From contig JAFQVS010000072.1 of NCBI GenBank assembly GCA_017407905.1, forward strand, positions 1 to 39,636: DNA of 39,636 nucleotides, written 5' to 3'. The notes under the pieces were generated by a model, which worked only from the letters and a program-made list of their open reading frames with translations, ran no database searches and was not told where the DNA came from. The position numbers and the translations under genes were made by a program. This DNA comes from Bacteroidaceae bacterium (GTDB lineage: Bacteria > Bacteroidota > Bacteroidia > Bacteroidales > Bacteroidaceae). Positions 15,626-25,700 of the stretch are shown here, one piece after another (positions within the stretch are counted from its first letter, which is position 1; each line of letters starts with the position of its first letter).

Positions 15626-16530
15626 GCGACGAATTAGTTTACCACACACCCGTGATGCTGAAAGAGAGCGTCGATGGAATGCAGATAGGCAGCAACGATA
15701 TATGCGTCGATGTAACATTTGGTGGAGGAGGCCACTCGCGAGAGATAATGAGCCGCCTCGGGAAAAGAGGCCACCTATACAGTTTCGACCAAGATGAAGA
15801 TGCCGAGAAAAATGCCCCCGACGATAAGCGTTTCACTTTCGTAAGGGGCAATTTCCGCTTTTTGCACAATTTTATGCGCTACTACGAGGTAAGTTCGATA
15901 GACGCCCTCTTGGCCGACCTCGGCGTCTCGGGGCACCACTTCGACGACGAGACCCGCGGCTTCTCGTTCCGCTTCGACGCCGAGCTCGATATGCGAATGA
16001 ACAAACGCGGCGGCCGCACGGCAGCCCAGCTTCTGAACACCGCCGACGAAGAGCAGCTCGCAACCATCTTCAAGCTATACGGCGAGCTCAATTGCAGCCG
16101 CAAGCTGGCAGCCGCCATCATAAAGCGCCGCACACAGAGTCCACTGCGTCGCGTAAGCGACCTCATCGAAGTGTGCAAGCCCTTCTGCCCGCCCCAGCGC
16201 GAAAAGAAAGAGATGGCCAAAATATTCCAAGCATTGCGCATCGAGATTAACCAAGAGGTCGAGAGCCTTAAAGAGATGCTCACCCAAGCCAAAGAGCTCC
16301 TAAAGCCCGGCGGACGATTAGTAGTAATAACCTACCACTCGATAGAAGACCGCATAGTAAAAAACTTTATGCGCAGCGGCAATATCGAAGGAAAAATAGA
16401 AAAAGACTTTTTCGGCCGCACGCAATCGCCCTTCGAGACACAAAAAGTAATCCTCCCCGGCGACGAGGAGCAACAAAAAAACCCCCGTTCACGCAGCGCC
16501 AAGCTGCGCATAGCAATAAAAAACGAGTAG
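15622..16530 (+). CDS. rsmH: 16S rRNA (cytosine-1402-N4)-methyltransferase
   Basis: RsmH (MraW) methylates N4 of C1402 in the decoding centre of 16S rRNA using S-adenosylmethionine. The 302-residue protein begins YHTPVMLKESVDGM and has the SAM-binding VDVTFGGGGHSREI at about 29-42, LLADLGVSGHHFD near 96-108, and the conserved GRLVVITYHSIEDRIVK near 231-247. It is the second gene of the dcw cluster, overlapping mraZ by four bases. Confidence 0.97.
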   Translation: MSDELVYHTPVMLKESVDGMQIGSNDICVDVTFGGGGHSREIMSRLGKRGHLYSFDQDEDAEKNAPDDKRFTFVRGNFRFLHNFMRYYEVSSIDALLADLGVSGHHFDDETRGFSFRFDAELDMRMNKRGGRTAAQLLNTADEEQLATIFKLYGELNCSRKLAAAIIKRRTQSPLRRVSDLIEVCKPFCPPQREKKEMAKIFQALRIEINQEVESLKEMLTQAKELLKPGGRLVVITYHSIEDRIVKNFMRSGNIEGKIEKDFFGRTQSPFETQKVILPGDEEQQKNPRSRSAKLRIAIKNE

Positions 16531-16537
16531 CAACAAT

Positions 16538-16918
16538 ATGGAACAGAACAACAACACCCCCATAGACGAGCCCAAAGAGAAACAAGAGGCCCCCCGCAAG
16601 AAAAGCAAGAAAGGCAATTTCATAAGCCAGATACTCAGTGGAAAAATGTTCCGCAGCGAAATATTCCTAAACAACATTTGGCTTATGCTACTCATCGTAT
16701 TCTACTCGTTCATATACGTCAGCAACCGCTACGCCTACCGTCAGGAGCTCAAACAGATAAAACAGCTGAAAGCCGAGCGGCAAGATGCCAAATATATGCT
16801 CCTCACCAAGCAGAGCGAATTTTCCGAAAAGAGCCGACAATCGAACATCGAGAGCTACGTACAACGCTACCAGAGCCAACTAAAAACCGCAACCAACCCA
16901 CCCTTTACCGTAAAATAA
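16538..16918 (+). CDS. FtsL-like cell division protein
   Basis: A 126-residue bitopic membrane protein in the position of ftsL. It has a basic cytoplasmic N-terminus (residues 1-42), one membrane segment at about 43-63 (IFLNNIWLMLLIVFYSFIY), and a short periplasmic helix (about 67-115) likely to form a coiled coil. In other bacteria FtsL joins FtsB and FtsQ and activates FtsW and FtsI. Sequence similarity between FtsL families is poor, so the call rests on topology, length and the rsmH-ftsI context. Confidence 0.82.
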   Translation: MEQNNNTPIDEPKEKQEAPRKKSKKGNFISQILSGKMFRSEIFLNNIWLMLLIVFYSFIYVSNRYAYRQELKQIKQLKAERQDAKYMLLTKQSEFSEKSRQSNIESYVQRYQSQLKTATNPPFTVK

Positions 16919-16933
16919 TCCCCCCGAAAAACA

Positions 16934-19165
16934 ATGTTCAAATTCAAAGACAAAATAATACTACGCTTCAACCTACTGCTAATCTTCGGGTTCTTTGTAT
17001 GGGGAGTGATAATTGTCGCAAAGGCAGGCATAATAATGACCCTTGAGCGACAATTCTGGCTCGACGTTGCCCAAAGAGCAATCGTCTATAACAAGCCCAT
17101 CGAACCCCGCCGCGGCGACATACTCAGCGACCGAGGCGAGCTAATGGTGAGCAACCTTGTAAAATATCGTCCCTACATAAATTTCGACAATTTAGGCGAC
17201 TACTCACTAAGCGACAGCAAGCGCGAGAAACTAAAGAAAGAGAAAGACTCAATATGGAACGCCGACCTCGGCCTAATGTGCGAAGGCCTCGCACGAATAA
17301 TCCCCCGCTGGACAGCCGCCGAGTTCGAGGCCCACATAAAGAGAGGCCTCACCGACTTTAAGTTAGGACGCAAAGGACGCTTCGGAAAGAAAAAGTACCC
17401 CCTGTGTCCCGACCACCAACTATACCTCTCGTACACCCAATATCACAAAGCACTGCAACTACCCATCCTCAACAAAGAGGCCCGCATCTCGGGACTATGG
17501 CGCGAGGAGTACAAATACCGCAAGAAATTCTTCGGTTCGCTTGCCAACAGCACACTGGGCGACTACTCAATCTTAGGAAAAAACAAAAAAACCGGCCGCC
17601 TGATAACCGACAAGCACGGCCTCGACGAAAAATACGACACCATACTAAGCGGCGTGCCCGGCCTTATGCACACCGAGAAAGAAAAAGAGATAATAGACAT
17701 CCCCGTCGAGCACGGAATGGACATACAGACCACACTCAACGTCGAAATGCTCGATATATGCGAGAAAGCACTGCGCCGCGGCCTCACCGAGCACGGCTCA
17801 CGCGCCGGCTGGGTGATACTTATGGAAGTAAAGACCGGCGACATAAAAGCCATCGTCAACCTATCGCAAGGCGAGGACGGCGAATTTATCGAGACCTTCA
17901 GACAGAATAAAAACAACGGCACCCCCAACCACGCCCTCGCCGACCTGCGCGAGCCCGGCTCAATCTTCAAGCCCGTAGCCCTTGCCGCAGCCCTCGAAGA
18001 TGGCAAGATACAAGAGCACGACTCGGTAAAGAGCTACAAGGCACAAGGCGGAGTAATGGTTATGCACGGACGCCCCATACGCGACGCAGTGCGCCCCGAG
18101 AGAGACTATCAGACAGTAACCGAAGTGATACAAAACTCCTCGAACATTGGAATGGCACTCATAATAAACAACGGCTATAAAAACGAGCCCGCACGCTTCA
18201 CCGACAAGCTGAAGAAATTTGGAATGAAGGACAACTACAACCTCCTACAATGCGAGGGCACCCCCACATTCCGCACCCCGGCGAGCAAAAGCTGGGCAGA
18301 ATCCGACCTTCAGGCAATGTCGCGCGGATACGCCACGGCACAAACAGCCCTGAACCTCGTAACATTCTACAACACAATAGCCAACGACGGCAAACGAATG
18401 GCCCCGCGCCTTGTAAAAGCCATAATGCGCGACGGCGAGGTAGTAGAAGAGTTTGAGCCGCGAGTGCTCGACGAGCAGATGCTCAAGCCCTCGACCGTTC
18501 AGACGCTCAAGCGCGCCCTCTCGGCCGTTGTAAACAAAAAGAGAGCAACAGGCGCAAGGGCCCGCTCAAGCAAGGTAACAATTGCCGGAAAGACAGGCAC
18601 CGCCCTCAAGAGCGAGGTCATCGACGGCAGAGAATACAGCCTTCTAAGCTTCTGCGGATTCTTCCCCGTCGAGAACCCCGAATACACCTGCATCGTGCAG
18701 AATCTGCGCGCGGGCGGTGGCGGAGGAGGCACCTCGGCCCCCATTTTCAAAGAGATTGCCGAGAACATTATGGCCAAGAGCGAGCGTCGCGACCTTGCAG
18801 CAGCAAAAGACACCATAAACAGCCACACCCCCACGGCCAAGCGCGGCAATATGACAGCCGCCAACTACATACTCGAAGAGCTCGACATTGAGACAAGCAG
18901 CGGCAACATAAGCTGCGACCTCGACCAACCAACGTGGGGAGCCCTTGTGAGCGACAGCGCCTCAATAGGCTACCGCGTAACCGAGATTACCGAGAACACC
19001 GTGCCCAACGTCATTGGAATGGGCGCAAAAGACGCCCTGTACCTTATGCGTAAAGCAGGCCTCCGACCCACCATAAGCGGATACGGCCGCGCCGTCTCGC
19101 AGAGCGTAAAGCCCGGCGGCCGCGCCACCTACGGAACACAAGTAAGAATAACCCTCCAACCATAA
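16934..19165 (+). CDS. ftsI: Division-specific penicillin-binding protein with PASTA domain
   Basis: A monofunctional transpeptidase (PBP2/PBP3 class) that cross-links septal peptidoglycan. The 743 residues contain an N-terminal membrane anchor (about 10-36), a dimerisation domain with [13 protein letters not shown] near 57-69, and the transpeptidase domain with SIFK (catalytic S343, K346), SSN (402-404) and KTG (553-555). A C-terminal PASTA domain follows from about 690 ([20 protein letters not shown]), as is common in this phylum but not in E. coli FtsI. A short glycine run (GGGGGG) sits near residue 597. It lies between the ftsL-like gene and murE. Confidence 0.95.
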   Translation: MFKFKDKIILRFNLLLIFGFFVWGVIIVAKAGIIMTLERQFWLDVAQRAIVYNKPIEPRRGDILSDRGELMVSNLVKYRPYINFDNLGDYSLSDSKREKLKKEKDSIWNADLGLMCEGLARIIPRWTAAEFEAHIKRGLTDFKLGRKGRFGKKKYPLCPDHQLYLSYTQYHKALQLPILNKEARISGLWREEYKYRKKFFGSLANSTLGDYSILGKNKKTGRLITDKHGLDEKYDTILSGVPGLMHTEKEKEIIDIPVEHGMDIQTTLNVEMLDICEKALRRGLTEHGSRAGWVILMEVKTGDIKAIVNLSQGEDGEFIETFRQNKNNGTPNHALADLREPGSIFKPVALAAALEDGKIQEHDSVKSYKAQGGVMVMHGRPIRDAVRPERDYQTVTEVIQNSSNIGMALIINNGYKNEPARFTDKLKKFGMKDNYNLLQCEGTPTFRTPASKSWAESDLQAMSRGYATAQTALNLVTFYNTIANDGKRMAPRLVKAIMRDGEVVEEFEPRVLDEQMLKPSTVQTLKRALSAVVNKKRATGARARSSKVTIAGKTGTALKSEVIDGREYSLLSFCGFFPVENPEYTCIVQNLRAGGGGGGTSAPIFKEIAENIMAKSERRDLAAAKDTINSHTPTAKRGNMTAANYILEELDIETSSGNISCDLDQPTWGALVSDSASIGYRVTEITENTVPNVIGMGAKDALYLMRKAGLRPTISGYGRAVSQSVKPGGRATYGTQVRITLQP

Positions 19166-19178
19166 AAAAGCAACAACT

Positions 19179-20633
19179 ATGAGACTATCCGAGCTTATAC
19201 GTAACATACAATATACACGCATCGTACTCCCCAAAGAAGAGGTCGATGTAACAGGCGTAAGCATCGACTCGCGCAACGTAGCAAAGGGCAATATGTTCAT
19301 CGCAATGCGCGGAACACAGGTCGATGGCCACCAATATATCGAAAAAGCAATAGAGGCAGGTGCCTCGGCCATTCTGTGCGAGACAATGCCCGAGACACTC
19401 AGCCCGTCGGTTGCCTACATAAGCGTGCCCGACGTACAGAAAATTGTCGGCAAGGTGGCAACAACCTTCTATGGCAACCCCACACAAAAAATGAAATTAG
19501 TGGGCGTAACAGGCACCAACGGAAAGACCACAATAGCCACACTGCTCTATCATCTGTTCCGGGCATTCGGACACAAATGCGGCCTGCTCTCGACCGTCTG
19601 CAACTACATCGACGGCGAGGCCTACCCCTCGACCCACACAACCCCCGACGCAATCAGCCTGAACCAACTTTTGGGCAAGATGGCCGACGAGGGGTGCGAA
19701 TATGCCTTTATGGAGGTGAGCTCGCACGCCCTTGCACAGGGCCGCGTGGGCGACCTACAATTTGCGGGAGGAATCTTCACGAACCTCACACGCGACCATA
19801 TGGACTTTCACCAGACGATGGACAACTATCTGAAGGCAAAAAAGAGCTTCTTCGACAACCTCTCGCGCGACGCCTTTGCCATCGTGAACATCGACGACAA
19901 GAACGGCCCCGTGATGGTACAGAACACCCGTGCCGACATAAAAAAATACTCGGTGCGCACAATGGCCGATTACAAAGGGCGCATAAGCGAGATTCACCTC
20001 GACGGAATGTTGCTCAACTTTAACAACCGAGAGTTTAGCACCCTGCTCACAGGCCGCTTCAACGCAAGCAACCTTTTGGCAATATACGCAGCAGCGGTTG
20101 AGCTTGGCAAAGAGAGCGACGAGGTACTGCGCCTGCTCAGCACCCTGAAGCCCGTCTCGGGCCGCTTCGAGACAATCCACTCGGCCGAGGGCTTTTCGGC
20201 AATCGTCGATTATGCCCACACCCCCGACGCCATAAAAAACGTGCTCAGCACCATCAACGACGTACAGCACGGCCGCGGAGGCATAATAACCGTTGTCGGC
20301 GCAGGCGGCAACCGCGACAAAGGCAAGCGCCCCCTGATGGCACAAGAGGCCGTCCGAGGCAGCAGCCGCGTAATAATCACCTCGGACAACCCCCGCTTCG
20401 AGGAGCCGCAAGAGATAATAAATGATATGCTCGCAGGCCTCAGCCCCGAGCAGCAGAAAAAAGTCATCGCCATTGCCGACCGCCGCGAAGCCATAAAAAC
20501 AGCCTGCGCCCTTGCACAAAGAGGCGACGTAATTCTTGTAGCCGGAAAAGGGCACGAAAATTACCAAGAGATAAAAGGCGTCAAACACCACTTCGACGAC
20601 AAAGAAGAGCTCACCAAAATACTCAACGCATAA
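19179..20633 (+). CDS. murE: UDP-MurNAc-tripeptide synthetase, meso-diaminopimelate type
   Basis: MurE adds the third residue of the peptidoglycan stem peptide to UDP-MurNAc-L-Ala-D-Glu using ATP, in the cytoplasm. The 484-residue protein has the ATP-binding GTNGKTT at 112-118, the central-domain FMEVSSHAL near 186-194, and DNPR at 403-406. DNPR is the signature of enzymes that use meso-diaminopimelate instead of lysine, so this organism should have DAP-type peptidoglycan. It sits 13 bases after ftsI and 29 bases before mraY. Confidence 0.97.
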   Translation: MRLSELIRNIQYTRIVLPKEEVDVTGVSIDSRNVAKGNMFIAMRGTQVDGHQYIEKAIEAGASAILCETMPETLSPSVAYISVPDVQKIVGKVATTFYGNPTQKMKLVGVTGTNGKTTIATLLYHLFRAFGHKCGLLSTVCNYIDGEAYPSTHTTPDAISLNQLLGKMADEGCEYAFMEVSSHALAQGRVGDLQFAGGIFTNLTRDHMDFHQTMDNYLKAKKSFFDNLSRDAFAIVNIDDKNGPVMVQNTRADIKKYSVRTMADYKGRISEIHLDGMLLNFNNREFSTLLTGRFNASNLLAIYAAAVELGKESDEVLRLLSTLKPVSGRFETIHSAEGFSAIVDYAHTPDAIKNVLSTINDVQHGRGGIITVVGAGGNRDKGKRPLMAQEAVRGSSRVIITSDNPRFEEPQEIINDMLAGLSPEQQKKVIAIADRREAIKTACALAQRGDVILVAGKGHENYQEIKGVKHHFDDKEELTKILNA

Positions 20634-20662
20634 TTACCCGCCCATAATACCTTATATAATAT

Positions 20663-21919
20663 ATGCTATACGAATTATTCAAGATACTGCAAAATTACGA
20701 CTTTCCCGGAGCGCGCCTCTTTGGCTACACCTCGTTCCGCGCCCTCAGCGCCATAGTGCTTGCCCTGCTCATCTCGACAATATTCGGCGAGTACTTCATA
20801 CGCTTCTTCCGCAAGCGCCAAATATCCGAGACACTGCGCGACCTCGACAGCACCAACCTCAAAAAAGGCGTCCCCACAATGGGTGGCATAATAATAATAG
20901 TAGCCGTGCTTGTCCCCTGCCTGCTCATAGGCCGTCTGAGCAACGTATATATGATACTGCTGCTCATCACCACCGTGTGGCTGGGCATTGTAGGCTTTAT
21001 CGACGACTATATAAAGACCTTTAAAAAGAACAAAGAGGGAATCCCCGGCAAAGCCAAAGTAATATCACAGGTAGCGCTGGGCCTTGTCATAGGACTGACA
21101 CTCTACTTCAGCCCTCAGGCCGTAATGCGCGAAAATGTATCGGTGAGGGTCGATAAACGAATAGAGGTTCAGCACCGCAGCACCCCCGAGAAGCTCAACA
21201 AGACCACAATCCCCTTTGTCAAGAACCACAATCTCGACTACAGCCGTATATTCTCCTTCTGCGGCGACTATGCCAATGCCGCCGGCTGGATATTCTTTGT
21301 CGTCGTAACAATATTCATAGTTACAGCCGTATCGAACGGCGCCAACCTCAACGACGGAATGGACGGAATGCTGGGCGGCAACGCAGCCATAATGGGCGTA
21401 ACGCTGGCCGTCCTTGCCTACGTATCGAGCCACGTAGGGTGGGCCGAGTATCTGAACATAATGTATCTGCCGGGCAGCGAAGAGGTAGTAATATTCACAT
21501 TCGCCTTTATAGGCGCCCTCATCGGCTTTCTGTGGTACAATTCGTTCCCCGCGCAAGTATTTATGGGCGACACAGGCAGCCTCACCATCGGCGGAATAAT
21601 CGCCGTGATAGCCATACTCCTGCACAAAGAGATACTTTTGGTGCTCATCTGCGGAATATTCGTCGTCGAGAATCTGTCGGTAATTATGCAGACAGCCTAC
21701 TTTAAGCAGGGAAAGAAAAAAGGCATCCGCCAGCGCATCTTCCGTTGCGCCCCCCTGCACCACCATTACAGCATCACCGACGAGAAGCTCGACAAAGAGT
21801 GCCGCTATCTGCTTAAAGGCCCCCAACGCCCTATGCACGAGAGTAAAATAACAGTACGATTCTGGATAGTAACAATAATAATGGCCGCAGTAACCCTGAT
21901 GACCCTCAAGATAAGATAA
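20663..21919 (+). CDS. mraY: Phospho-MurNAc-pentapeptide transferase
   Basis: MraY joins phospho-MurNAc-pentapeptide to undecaprenyl phosphate, forming lipid I at the inner membrane. The 418-residue protein has about ten membrane segments and the family motifs KKGVPTMGGI near 67-76, FIDDYIKTFKKN near 112-123, and NGANLNDGMDGMLGG near 225-239. The insertion between about 150 and 190 (NVSVRVDKRIEVQHRSTPEK) is usual for the longer Bacteroidota form. The gene contains a run of four ATA codons (near 20889). murD starts five bases after its stop. Confidence 0.97.
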   Translation: MLYELFKILQNYDFPGARLFGYTSFRALSAIVLALLISTIFGEYFIRFFRKRQISETLRDLDSTNLKKGVPTMGGIIIIVAVLVPCLLIGRLSNVYMILLLITTVWLGIVGFIDDYIKTFKKNKEGIPGKAKVISQVALGLVIGLTLYFSPQAVMRENVSVRVDKRIEVQHRSTPEKLNKTTIPFVKNHNLDYSRIFSFCGDYANAAGWIFFVVVTIFIVTAVSNGANLNDGMDGMLGGNAAIMGVTLAVLAYVSSHVGWAEYLNIMYLPGSEEVVIFTFAFIGALIGFLWYNSFPAQVFMGDTGSLTIGGIIAVIAILLHKEILLVLICGIFVVENLSVIMQTAYFKQGKKKGIRQRIFRCAPLHHHYSITDEKLDKECRYLLKGPQRPMHESKITVRFWIVTIIMAAVTLMTLKIR

Positions 21920-21923
21920 AAAG

Positions 21924-23276
21924 ATGGAAAAAAGAGTAGTAATTCTGGGAGCAGGCGAGAGTGGAGCAGGAGCCGCCATTCTTGCACAAAAATTAGGGTT
22001 CGACACCTTTGTATCCGACTTTGGAAAAATAGGCGATAAATACAAAGCAATGCTCGACGAGCGCGGCATACAGTGGGAAGAAGGCCGACACACCCCCGAG
22101 CTCATCCTGAAAGCACAAGAGATAATAAAAAGCCCCGGCATTCCCTCGGACGCCCCAATGATAAGACAGGCGCGCGAGGCCGGCATCCCCATAATCTCCG
22201 AGATTGAGTTTGCGGGTCGCTACACAAAAGCCAAAATGGTGTGTATAACCGGCAGCAACGGAAAGACCACAACCACCTCACTCATATATCACATATTCCG
22301 CGAGGCAGGGCTCAACGTAGGGCTTGCAGGAAACATTGGCAACAGCCTCGCCCTGCAAGTAGCCGAGGACGACAAAGACTACTACATTGTCGAGCTCAGC
22401 AGTTTCCAGCTCGACAATATGTACGAGTTTCGCGCCAATGTGGCCGTGCTTCTGAACATCACCCCCGACCACCTCGACCGCTACGACCACTGTATGCAAA
22501 ATTACGTCGATGCCAAGCTGCGCATCCTACAAAACCAGCAGCCCGAGGACGCCTTTGTCTTTTGGAACGACGACCCCATAATACAGCGCGAGCTTCACAA
22601 ATACCCCCACGGCAAGCTCTACCCCTTTGCCGAGCGAGCCGCCGCAGGCCTTGCAGCCTACACCGGCGAAGAGCGCATCATATTCACCGAGCCCACCCCA
22701 TTTAATATGGAACTCGAAGAACTCTCGCTCACAGGCAAGCACAACCTATACAACTCGATGGCCGCAGGAATCTCGGCCAACGTAGCAGGCATACGCAAAG
22801 AGACCATACGCGCAGCACTCGGCAGCTTCTCGGGCGTCGAGCACCGCCTCGAACGAGTAGCCCGCATAAACAACGTCGAGTACATAAACGACTCAAAAGC
22901 CACCAACGTCAACAGCTGCTGGTACGCCCTTCAGAGTATGAAGACAAAGACCGTGCTCATATTAGGCGGCAAGGACAAAGGCAACGACTATAGCGAGATT
23001 GCCCCCCTTGTCAGCGAAAAATGCAGCGGCCTCATCTTCTTGGGCGCCGACAACAGCAAGCTACACAACTTCTTCGACGCAATGGGCCTTCCCACCGCCG
23101 ACGCCACAAGCGCCCGCGAGTGCGTCGAGGCCGCCGCACGTATGGCCAAGAGCGGCGAGACAGTGCTTCTGAGCCCCTGCTGCGCCAGCTTCGACCTATT
23201 CAAAAGCTACGAAGACCGCGGCCGACAATTCAAAGCCGAAGTAATGAAGCTAAAAGAGAAAGGAGGCAACCTATGA
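21924..23276 (+). CDS. murD: UDP-MurNAc-L-alanine:D-glutamate ligase
   Basis: MurD adds D-glutamate to UDP-MurNAc-L-alanine using ATP. The 450 residues show the N-terminal UMA-binding fold (RVVILGAGESGAG), the ATP loop GSNGKTT at 110-116, YYIVELSSFQLD near 153-164, and HRLERVARINNVEYINDSKATN near 306-327. The final codons AAA GGA GGC AAC CTA TGA form a strong Shine-Dalgarno site for ftsW, whose ATG overlaps this stop. Confidence 0.97.
   Translation: MEKRVVILGAGESGAGAAILAQKLGFDTFVSDFGKIGDKYKAMLDERGIQWEEGRHTPELILKAQEIIKSPGIPSDAPMIRQAREAGIPIISEIEFAGRYTKAKMVCITGSNGKTTTTSLIYHIFREAGLNVGLAGNIGNSLALQVAEDDKDYYIVELSSFQLDNMYEFRANVAVLLNITPDHLDRYDHCMQNYVDAKLRILQNQQPEDAFVFWNDDPIIQRELHKYPHGKLYPFAERAAAGLAAYTGEERIIFTEPTPFNMELEELSLTGKHNLYNSMAAGISANVAGIRKETIRAALGSFSGVEHRLERVARINNVEYINDSKATNVNSCWYALQSMKTKTVLILGGKDKGNDYSEIAPLVSEKCSGLIFLGADNSKLHNFFDAMGLPTADATSARECVEAAARMAKSGETVLLSPCCASFDLFKSYEDRGRQFKAEVMKLKEKGGNL
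23256..23276 (+). promoter_or_regulatory. Strong Shine-Dalgarno site at the murD-ftsW overlap
   Basis: AAAGGAGG ends seven bases before the ftsW ATG at 23273. It supports this start over the upstream in-frame extension and matches the arrangement at mraZ-rsmH. Confidence 0.6.
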
Positions 23277-24532
23277 GCCGAGGAATAACAGCCCGCCTCT
23301 TCAAAGGCGACCGCGTAGTATGGTGCGTATTCTTCATCTTCTGCGTACTCTCCCTCATCGAAGTATTCAGCGCCAGCAGCCGTATGACCTACAATGGCAA
23401 CTACTACGGCCCCATCACCAAGCACTCAATATTCATAATGGCCGGAGTATTCGTCGTGTGGTTTATGCACAATATGAAAAGCGAGTGGATAAAAGGAATG
23501 ACCAAGCTCATCTACTTTGTCGGCCTCGGAATGTTGATATATGCACTATTCAAAGGCTCGCAATTCAACAACAGTAACCGCTGGATAAGCATAATGGGCT
23601 TCGAGTTTCAACATTTCGAGGTTGTAAAATTGGGAATTGTGATGATAATCTCCTCGGTGCTTGCCAAGGCGCAATGCGACGACGGCACACGCCTGTCGTG
23701 GGAGGCAGCCCTCTCGATGTTCGGCCTTGCGCCCCGCAGCAACGGCAAGAGAGGCGACTATACAATGGCCGCCATCCTGCTTTTGGTAGCCATCCCCTCG
23801 GCCTTCATAATCACCGAGAACCTATCGACCGTAGCCATACTCGCCACCGTAACATTAGCAATGATGTTCGTAGGCGGCGTCAATTGGAAACATATGCTGC
23901 TGCTCATACTCACAGGCATTGCATCGGTGATAATAGGAGTAACAGCGCTGTTACAAGTACCCGAGGACTTTAAACACTCGGGCTCGATAGGCAACAAAGT
24001 AATCACGTGGAAGCACCGCATCGAAGATGTATTCAAGAGCGAGGCACCTCAGCACCCCAAAGACGTAAAAATAGCCGGCGAAGAGCAGAGGGTCTATTCA
24101 AAGATAGCAATTGCCGAAGGCGGCCCGTTGGGACGCGGCCCGGGCAACTCGGTGCGCCGCGACTACATCCCCCACGCTTACAGCGACTTTATATACGCCG
24201 TCATACTCGAAGAGCTTGGCCTTGTCGGAGGAGCATTCGTCGTAATCCTCTACCTCACCCTGCTCTACCGCTGCGGCAAGATAGCCAAAGAGTGCGAAGA
24301 CCCATACGCCTCGTTCCTTGTAACAGGCATCGGCATACTCATCGCCGTACAAGCCTTTATGCATATGAACATTACAGTGGGCGACTTTGTAACCGGACAA
24401 CCCCTGCCCCTTGTCAGTCAGGGTGGAACATCGTTCCTCATAAACTGTATGTACATTGGAATAATATTAAGCGTCAGCCGTTACGTCAGCAGGCTCAATA
24501 AAGAGGCCGAGGCGCAAAAGAGCAACAAATAA
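23273..24532 (+). CDS. ftsW: Septal peptidoglycan polymerase FtsW
   Basis: FtsW is a SEDS-family glycosyltransferase that polymerises lipid II at the division septum together with FtsI. The 419-residue protein has about ten membrane segments and the SEDS hallmarks: an early IEVFSASSRMTYNGNYYGP region, NRWI near 101 after the fourth segment, GPLGRGPGNSVRRDYIPHAY near 284-303, and PLPLVSQGGTSFLINCMYIG near 379-398. The frame is open for 84 codons before the ATG, but that part is murD read in another frame. The four-base overlap with murD and the AGGAGG sequence fix the start. Confidence 0.96.
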   Translation: MSRGITARLFKGDRVVWCVFFIFCVLSLIEVFSASSRMTYNGNYYGPITKHSIFIMAGVFVVWFMHNMKSEWIKGMTKLIYFVGLGMLIYALFKGSQFNNSNRWISIMGFEFQHFEVVKLGIVMIISSVLAKAQCDDGTRLSWEAALSMFGLAPRSNGKRGDYTMAAILLLVAIPSAFIITENLSTVAILATVTLAMMFVGGVNWKHMLLLILTGIASVIIGVTALLQVPEDFKHSGSIGNKVITWKHRIEDVFKSEAPQHPKDVKIAGEEQRVYSKIAIAEGGPLGRGPGNSVRRDYIPHAYSDFIYAVILEELGLVGGAFVVILYLTLLYRCGKIAKECEDPYASFLVTGIGILIAVQAFMHMNITVGDFVTGQPLPLVSQGGTSFLINCMYIGIILSVSRYVSRLNKEAEAQKSNK

Positions 24533-24545
24533 AAAGAGAGCCACT

Positions 24546-25700
24546 ATGGAAAAAGATTACAGAATAATAATAAGCGGCGGAGGCACAGGCGGACACATAT
24601 TCCCCGCCCTCTCGATAGCCGACGCCATCCGCGAGATACAACCCAACGCACAGATACTGTTCGTCGGTGCCGACAACCGTATGGAAATGCAACGCGTCCC
24701 CGAAGCCGGCTACAAGATAGTAGGCCTGCCTATTGCAGGCTTCAACCGCAAGAACCTTCTAAAGAACATAAAAGTCCTGTGGCTCATACTAAAGAGCCAG
24801 CGGATGGCCAAGAAAATAATTAAAGAATTTGGGCCGCAGGTAGCAGTGGGCGTAGGCGGATACGCCAGCGGCCCCACCCTCAAGATGGCCGCAAAAATGG
24901 ATATTCCCACCCTCATACAAGAGCAAAATTCCTACGCGGGAGTAACCAACAAAATCCTTGCCCGCAAGGCCAAAATGATATGCGTAGCCTACGATGGGAT
25001 GGAGCGATTCTTCCCCCACGAGAAGCTGAAGATGACCGGTAATCCCGTGCGCGGCACCCTTCTTAGCCGCCGCACCACACGGCAGGAGGCACTGCAAGCA
25101 ATGGGCCTCGATGCCTCGAAACGCTGCATACTCATAGTAGGCGGCAGCCTCGGAGCGCGCAGTATGAACGAGAGCGTCCTCTCGAACCTCGACGCAATAA
25201 AAGCCCACCCCGATGTACATTTCATCTGGCAGACAGGCAAAATATACCACGACGAGATGCTCACCCGCGTTAGCGAGGCCGGAAAGCCCGCCAACCTCAC
25301 CGTAACCGACTTTGTATCGAATATGGCACAGGCACTGAGCGCCGCCGACCTTGTAGTATCGCGTGCAGGCGCAGGCTCAATATCCGAGTTTGCCCTCTTG
25401 GGAAAAGCAGTGATATTAGTGCCCTCGCCCAACGTATCCGAAGACCATCAGACAAAAAATGCGATGGCACTCGTCAACAAAAATGCCGCAATACACATCC
25501 CCGACGTCAAGGCCAAAGAGCAACTCATCCCCACAGCCATCGACACAGTAAAAGATGCCGACAAGCTGGCACAACTATCGGCCAACATACAAGAGATGGC
25601 CCGTCCCAACGCCGCACAGCAGATAGCCAAAGAGGTACTTATGCTGGCCGACGCATACATCGAAAAAGAGACACGACGCAAGAACGAAAAAGTAAAATAA
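24546..25700 (+). CDS. murG: UDP-GlcNAc:lipid I N-acetylglucosaminyltransferase
   Basis: MurG adds GlcNAc to lipid I, producing lipid II at the cytoplasmic face of the membrane. The 384 residues have the GT-B glycosyltransferase layout with the glycine-rich SGGGTGGHIFPAL at about 10-22, PTLIQEQNSYAGVTNK near 121-136, GGSLGARSMNE near 200-210, and the donor-site SRAGAGSISEFALLGKAVIL near 274-293. The last base of its stop codon is the first base of the murC ATG. Confidence 0.97.
   Translation: MEKDYRIIISGGGTGGHIFPALSIADAIREIQPNAQILFVGADNRMEMQRVPEAGYKIVGLPIAGFNRKNLLKNIKVLWLILKSQRMAKKIIKEFGPQVAVGVGGYASGPTLKMAAKMDIPTLIQEQNSYAGVTNKILARKAKMICVAYDGMERFFPHEKLKMTGNPVRGTLLSRRTTRQEALQAMGLDASKRCILIVGGSLGARSMNESVLSNLDAIKAHPDVHFIWQTGKIYHDEMLTRVSEAGKPANLTVTDFVSNMAQALSAADLVVSRAGAGSISEFALLGKAVILVPSPNVSEDHQTKNAMALVNKNAAIHIPDVKAKEQLIPTAIDTVKDADKLAQLSANIQEMARPNAAQQIAKEVLMLADAYIEKETRRKNEKVK

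Noticed and set aside
23021-23272. Upstream extension of ftsW inside murD
   Set aside because: It is murD read in another frame; the AGGAGG site and ATGA overlap support the start at 23273.
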